Source of the DNA: CAYOVG01 sp964407285
GTDB taxonomy: Bacteria; Desulfobacterota; Syntrophobacteria; Syntrophobacterales; Syntrophobacteraceae
Assembly: GCA_964407285.1 (NCBI GenBank)
Contig: CAYOVG010000436.1
Coordinates: 1-5,029 of the forward strand
Reading direction: 5' to 3'
Length of the DNA stretch: 5,029 nucleotides
The notes beneath the pieces are model-generated. The model was not told the DNA's origin. It did not search any database and was given only the letters and a program-made list of their open reading frames with translations. Positions 4,418-5,029 of the stretch are shown here, piece by piece (the first letter of the stretch is position 1; each line of letters opens with the position of its first letter). Both the position numbers and the translations under genes were made by a program.

Positions 4418-5029
4418 ATGCATGAAGTTGATCTCCTATCGAACATCGGGCTCGCCATTGTTACGGCGGCGGCTTTCGCTCTTCTTGCCAGGGCTTTGAA
4501 GCAACCTCTGCTCCTGGCCTACCTGGCGGCAGGAATAGTGCTCGGGCCGAAGATCGGTTTTGGGCTGATCAAAGACGAGACAAGCATTACCCTCATTTCT
4601 GAAATAGGACTGATTCTACTCCTCTTCATAATCGGTCTCGAGATCGATCTAAAGAAACTCCTCTCGGCCGGGCGAACCCTCGTCGTCTCCGGCATGTCCC
4701 AATTCCTCATCTGTGGAGCGCTGGGAATCGGTTTCTTTATTCTTATCGGCTTCAGAATGGGAGACGGCCGGTTTGATGCGCTCTATCTTGCCGTGGCGAT
4801 GGCTTTGAGCAGTACGATGATTGTTGTAAAGATACTCTACGATAAGCTCGAACTCACCACCCTGCCGGGCAGAATCACTATCGGGATACTCGTCTTTCAG
4901 GACATTTGGGCCATCCTCTTCTTATCCCTGCAGCCGAACCTCTTGAACCCCAGTGTCTCGATTCTCCTGCTCTCGTTTGTCAAAGGCGCGGGACTTGTAC
5001 TCCTCAGCCTCGCCGTAAGCAGGTATCTT
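4418..5029 (+). CDS. Kef-type cation:proton antiporter, CPA2 family (3' end outside window)
   Basis: The first 204 residues are visible, with an open frame to the window edge. This inner-membrane protein would exchange K+ or Na+ for H+ in the family's usual role. Seen are hydrophobic helices at about 10-24, 31-51, 57-75, 87-112, 121-140, 153-170 and 184-204. Family motifs are AYLAAGIVLGPKIGFGL at 34-50, SEIGLILLLFIIGLEIDLKKL at 61-81, AVAMALSSTMIVVKIL at 125-140 and GILVFQDIWAIL at 156-167. QD at 161-162 is the conserved ion-site neighbourhood (the Gln-Asp of the Na+/H+ exchanger fold). No frameshift or stop occurs in the visible part. The start at 4418 follows a purine-rich stretch (AAGGAAAGGG at 4397-4406), spaced 11 bases. 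The gene starts 33 bases after the dead kef copy and could share its upstream signals. Whether a C-terminal RCK/TrkA-N regulatory domain is present cannot be seen. Confidence 0.93.
   Translation, partial: MHEVDLLSNIGLAIVTAAAFALLARALKQPLLLAYLAAGIVLGPKIGFGLIKDETSITLISEIGLILLLFIIGLEIDLKKLLSAGRTLVVSGMSQFLICGALGIGFFILIGFRMGDGRFDALYLAVAMALSSTMIVVKILYDKLELTTLPGRITIGILVFQDIWAILFLSLQPNLLNPSVSILLLSFVKGAGLVLLSLAVSRYL

Overview
This 5,029-base window is bacterial, fairly GC-rich and gene-dense, with one AT-rich island around 3375-3465. Genes have clear Shine-Dalgarno sites, and Rho-independent hairpins are present. The gene mix is a small TIM-barrel metal hydrolase, a lone glycogen-binding domain, a lone Cache domain, a secreted SYLF/YSC84 protein and Kef-type antiporters. 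That mix would suit an environmental Gram-negative anaerobe such as a Desulfobacterota (Syntrophobacter-like) species. This is a guess from gene content; no rRNA or other taxonomic marker is present.

Layout: bases 2-136 hold what looks like the C-terminal end of an upstream gene, whose stop abuts the start of an amidohydrolase-like gene (137-910). An acidic orphan protein of 102 residues follows (970-1278). After a 261-base gap comes a 98-residue stand-alone CBM48/AMPK-beta-like domain (1540-1836). A 332-base gap with a weak small-ORF candidate and a structured leader precedes a 104-residue stand-alone Cache-like protein (2169-2483), which is closed by a strong GC hairpin terminator. On the minus strand lies a secreted SYLF/YSC84 lipid-binding-type protein (2626-3315).

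The 669 bases from 3316 to 3984 have no convincing gene, but they hold the most interesting signal. A good sigma-70-like promoter (3589-3617) is followed about 50 bases later by a perfect 14-bp hairpin with a T tract. Together they predict a transcript of about 87 nt, which is either a small RNA or an attenuated leader. The repeated hexamer GGATAG allows a competing hairpin. Downstream is the decayed N-terminal part of a Kef-type cation:proton antiporter (3985-4384, frameshifted and truncated). Only 33 bases later a second, apparently intact Kef-type antiporter begins and runs off the window (4418-5029).

The genes do not form one obvious pathway. The first two or three plus-strand genes may be co-transcribed. 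The CBM48 and Cache genes look like separate small units. The kef pair may be a duplicated transporter locus in which one copy died. I see no CRISPR array, tRNA, rRNA, insertion sequence or convincing phage gene. No described multi-gene system is evident; the 3589-3710 element is the best candidate for something undescribed.
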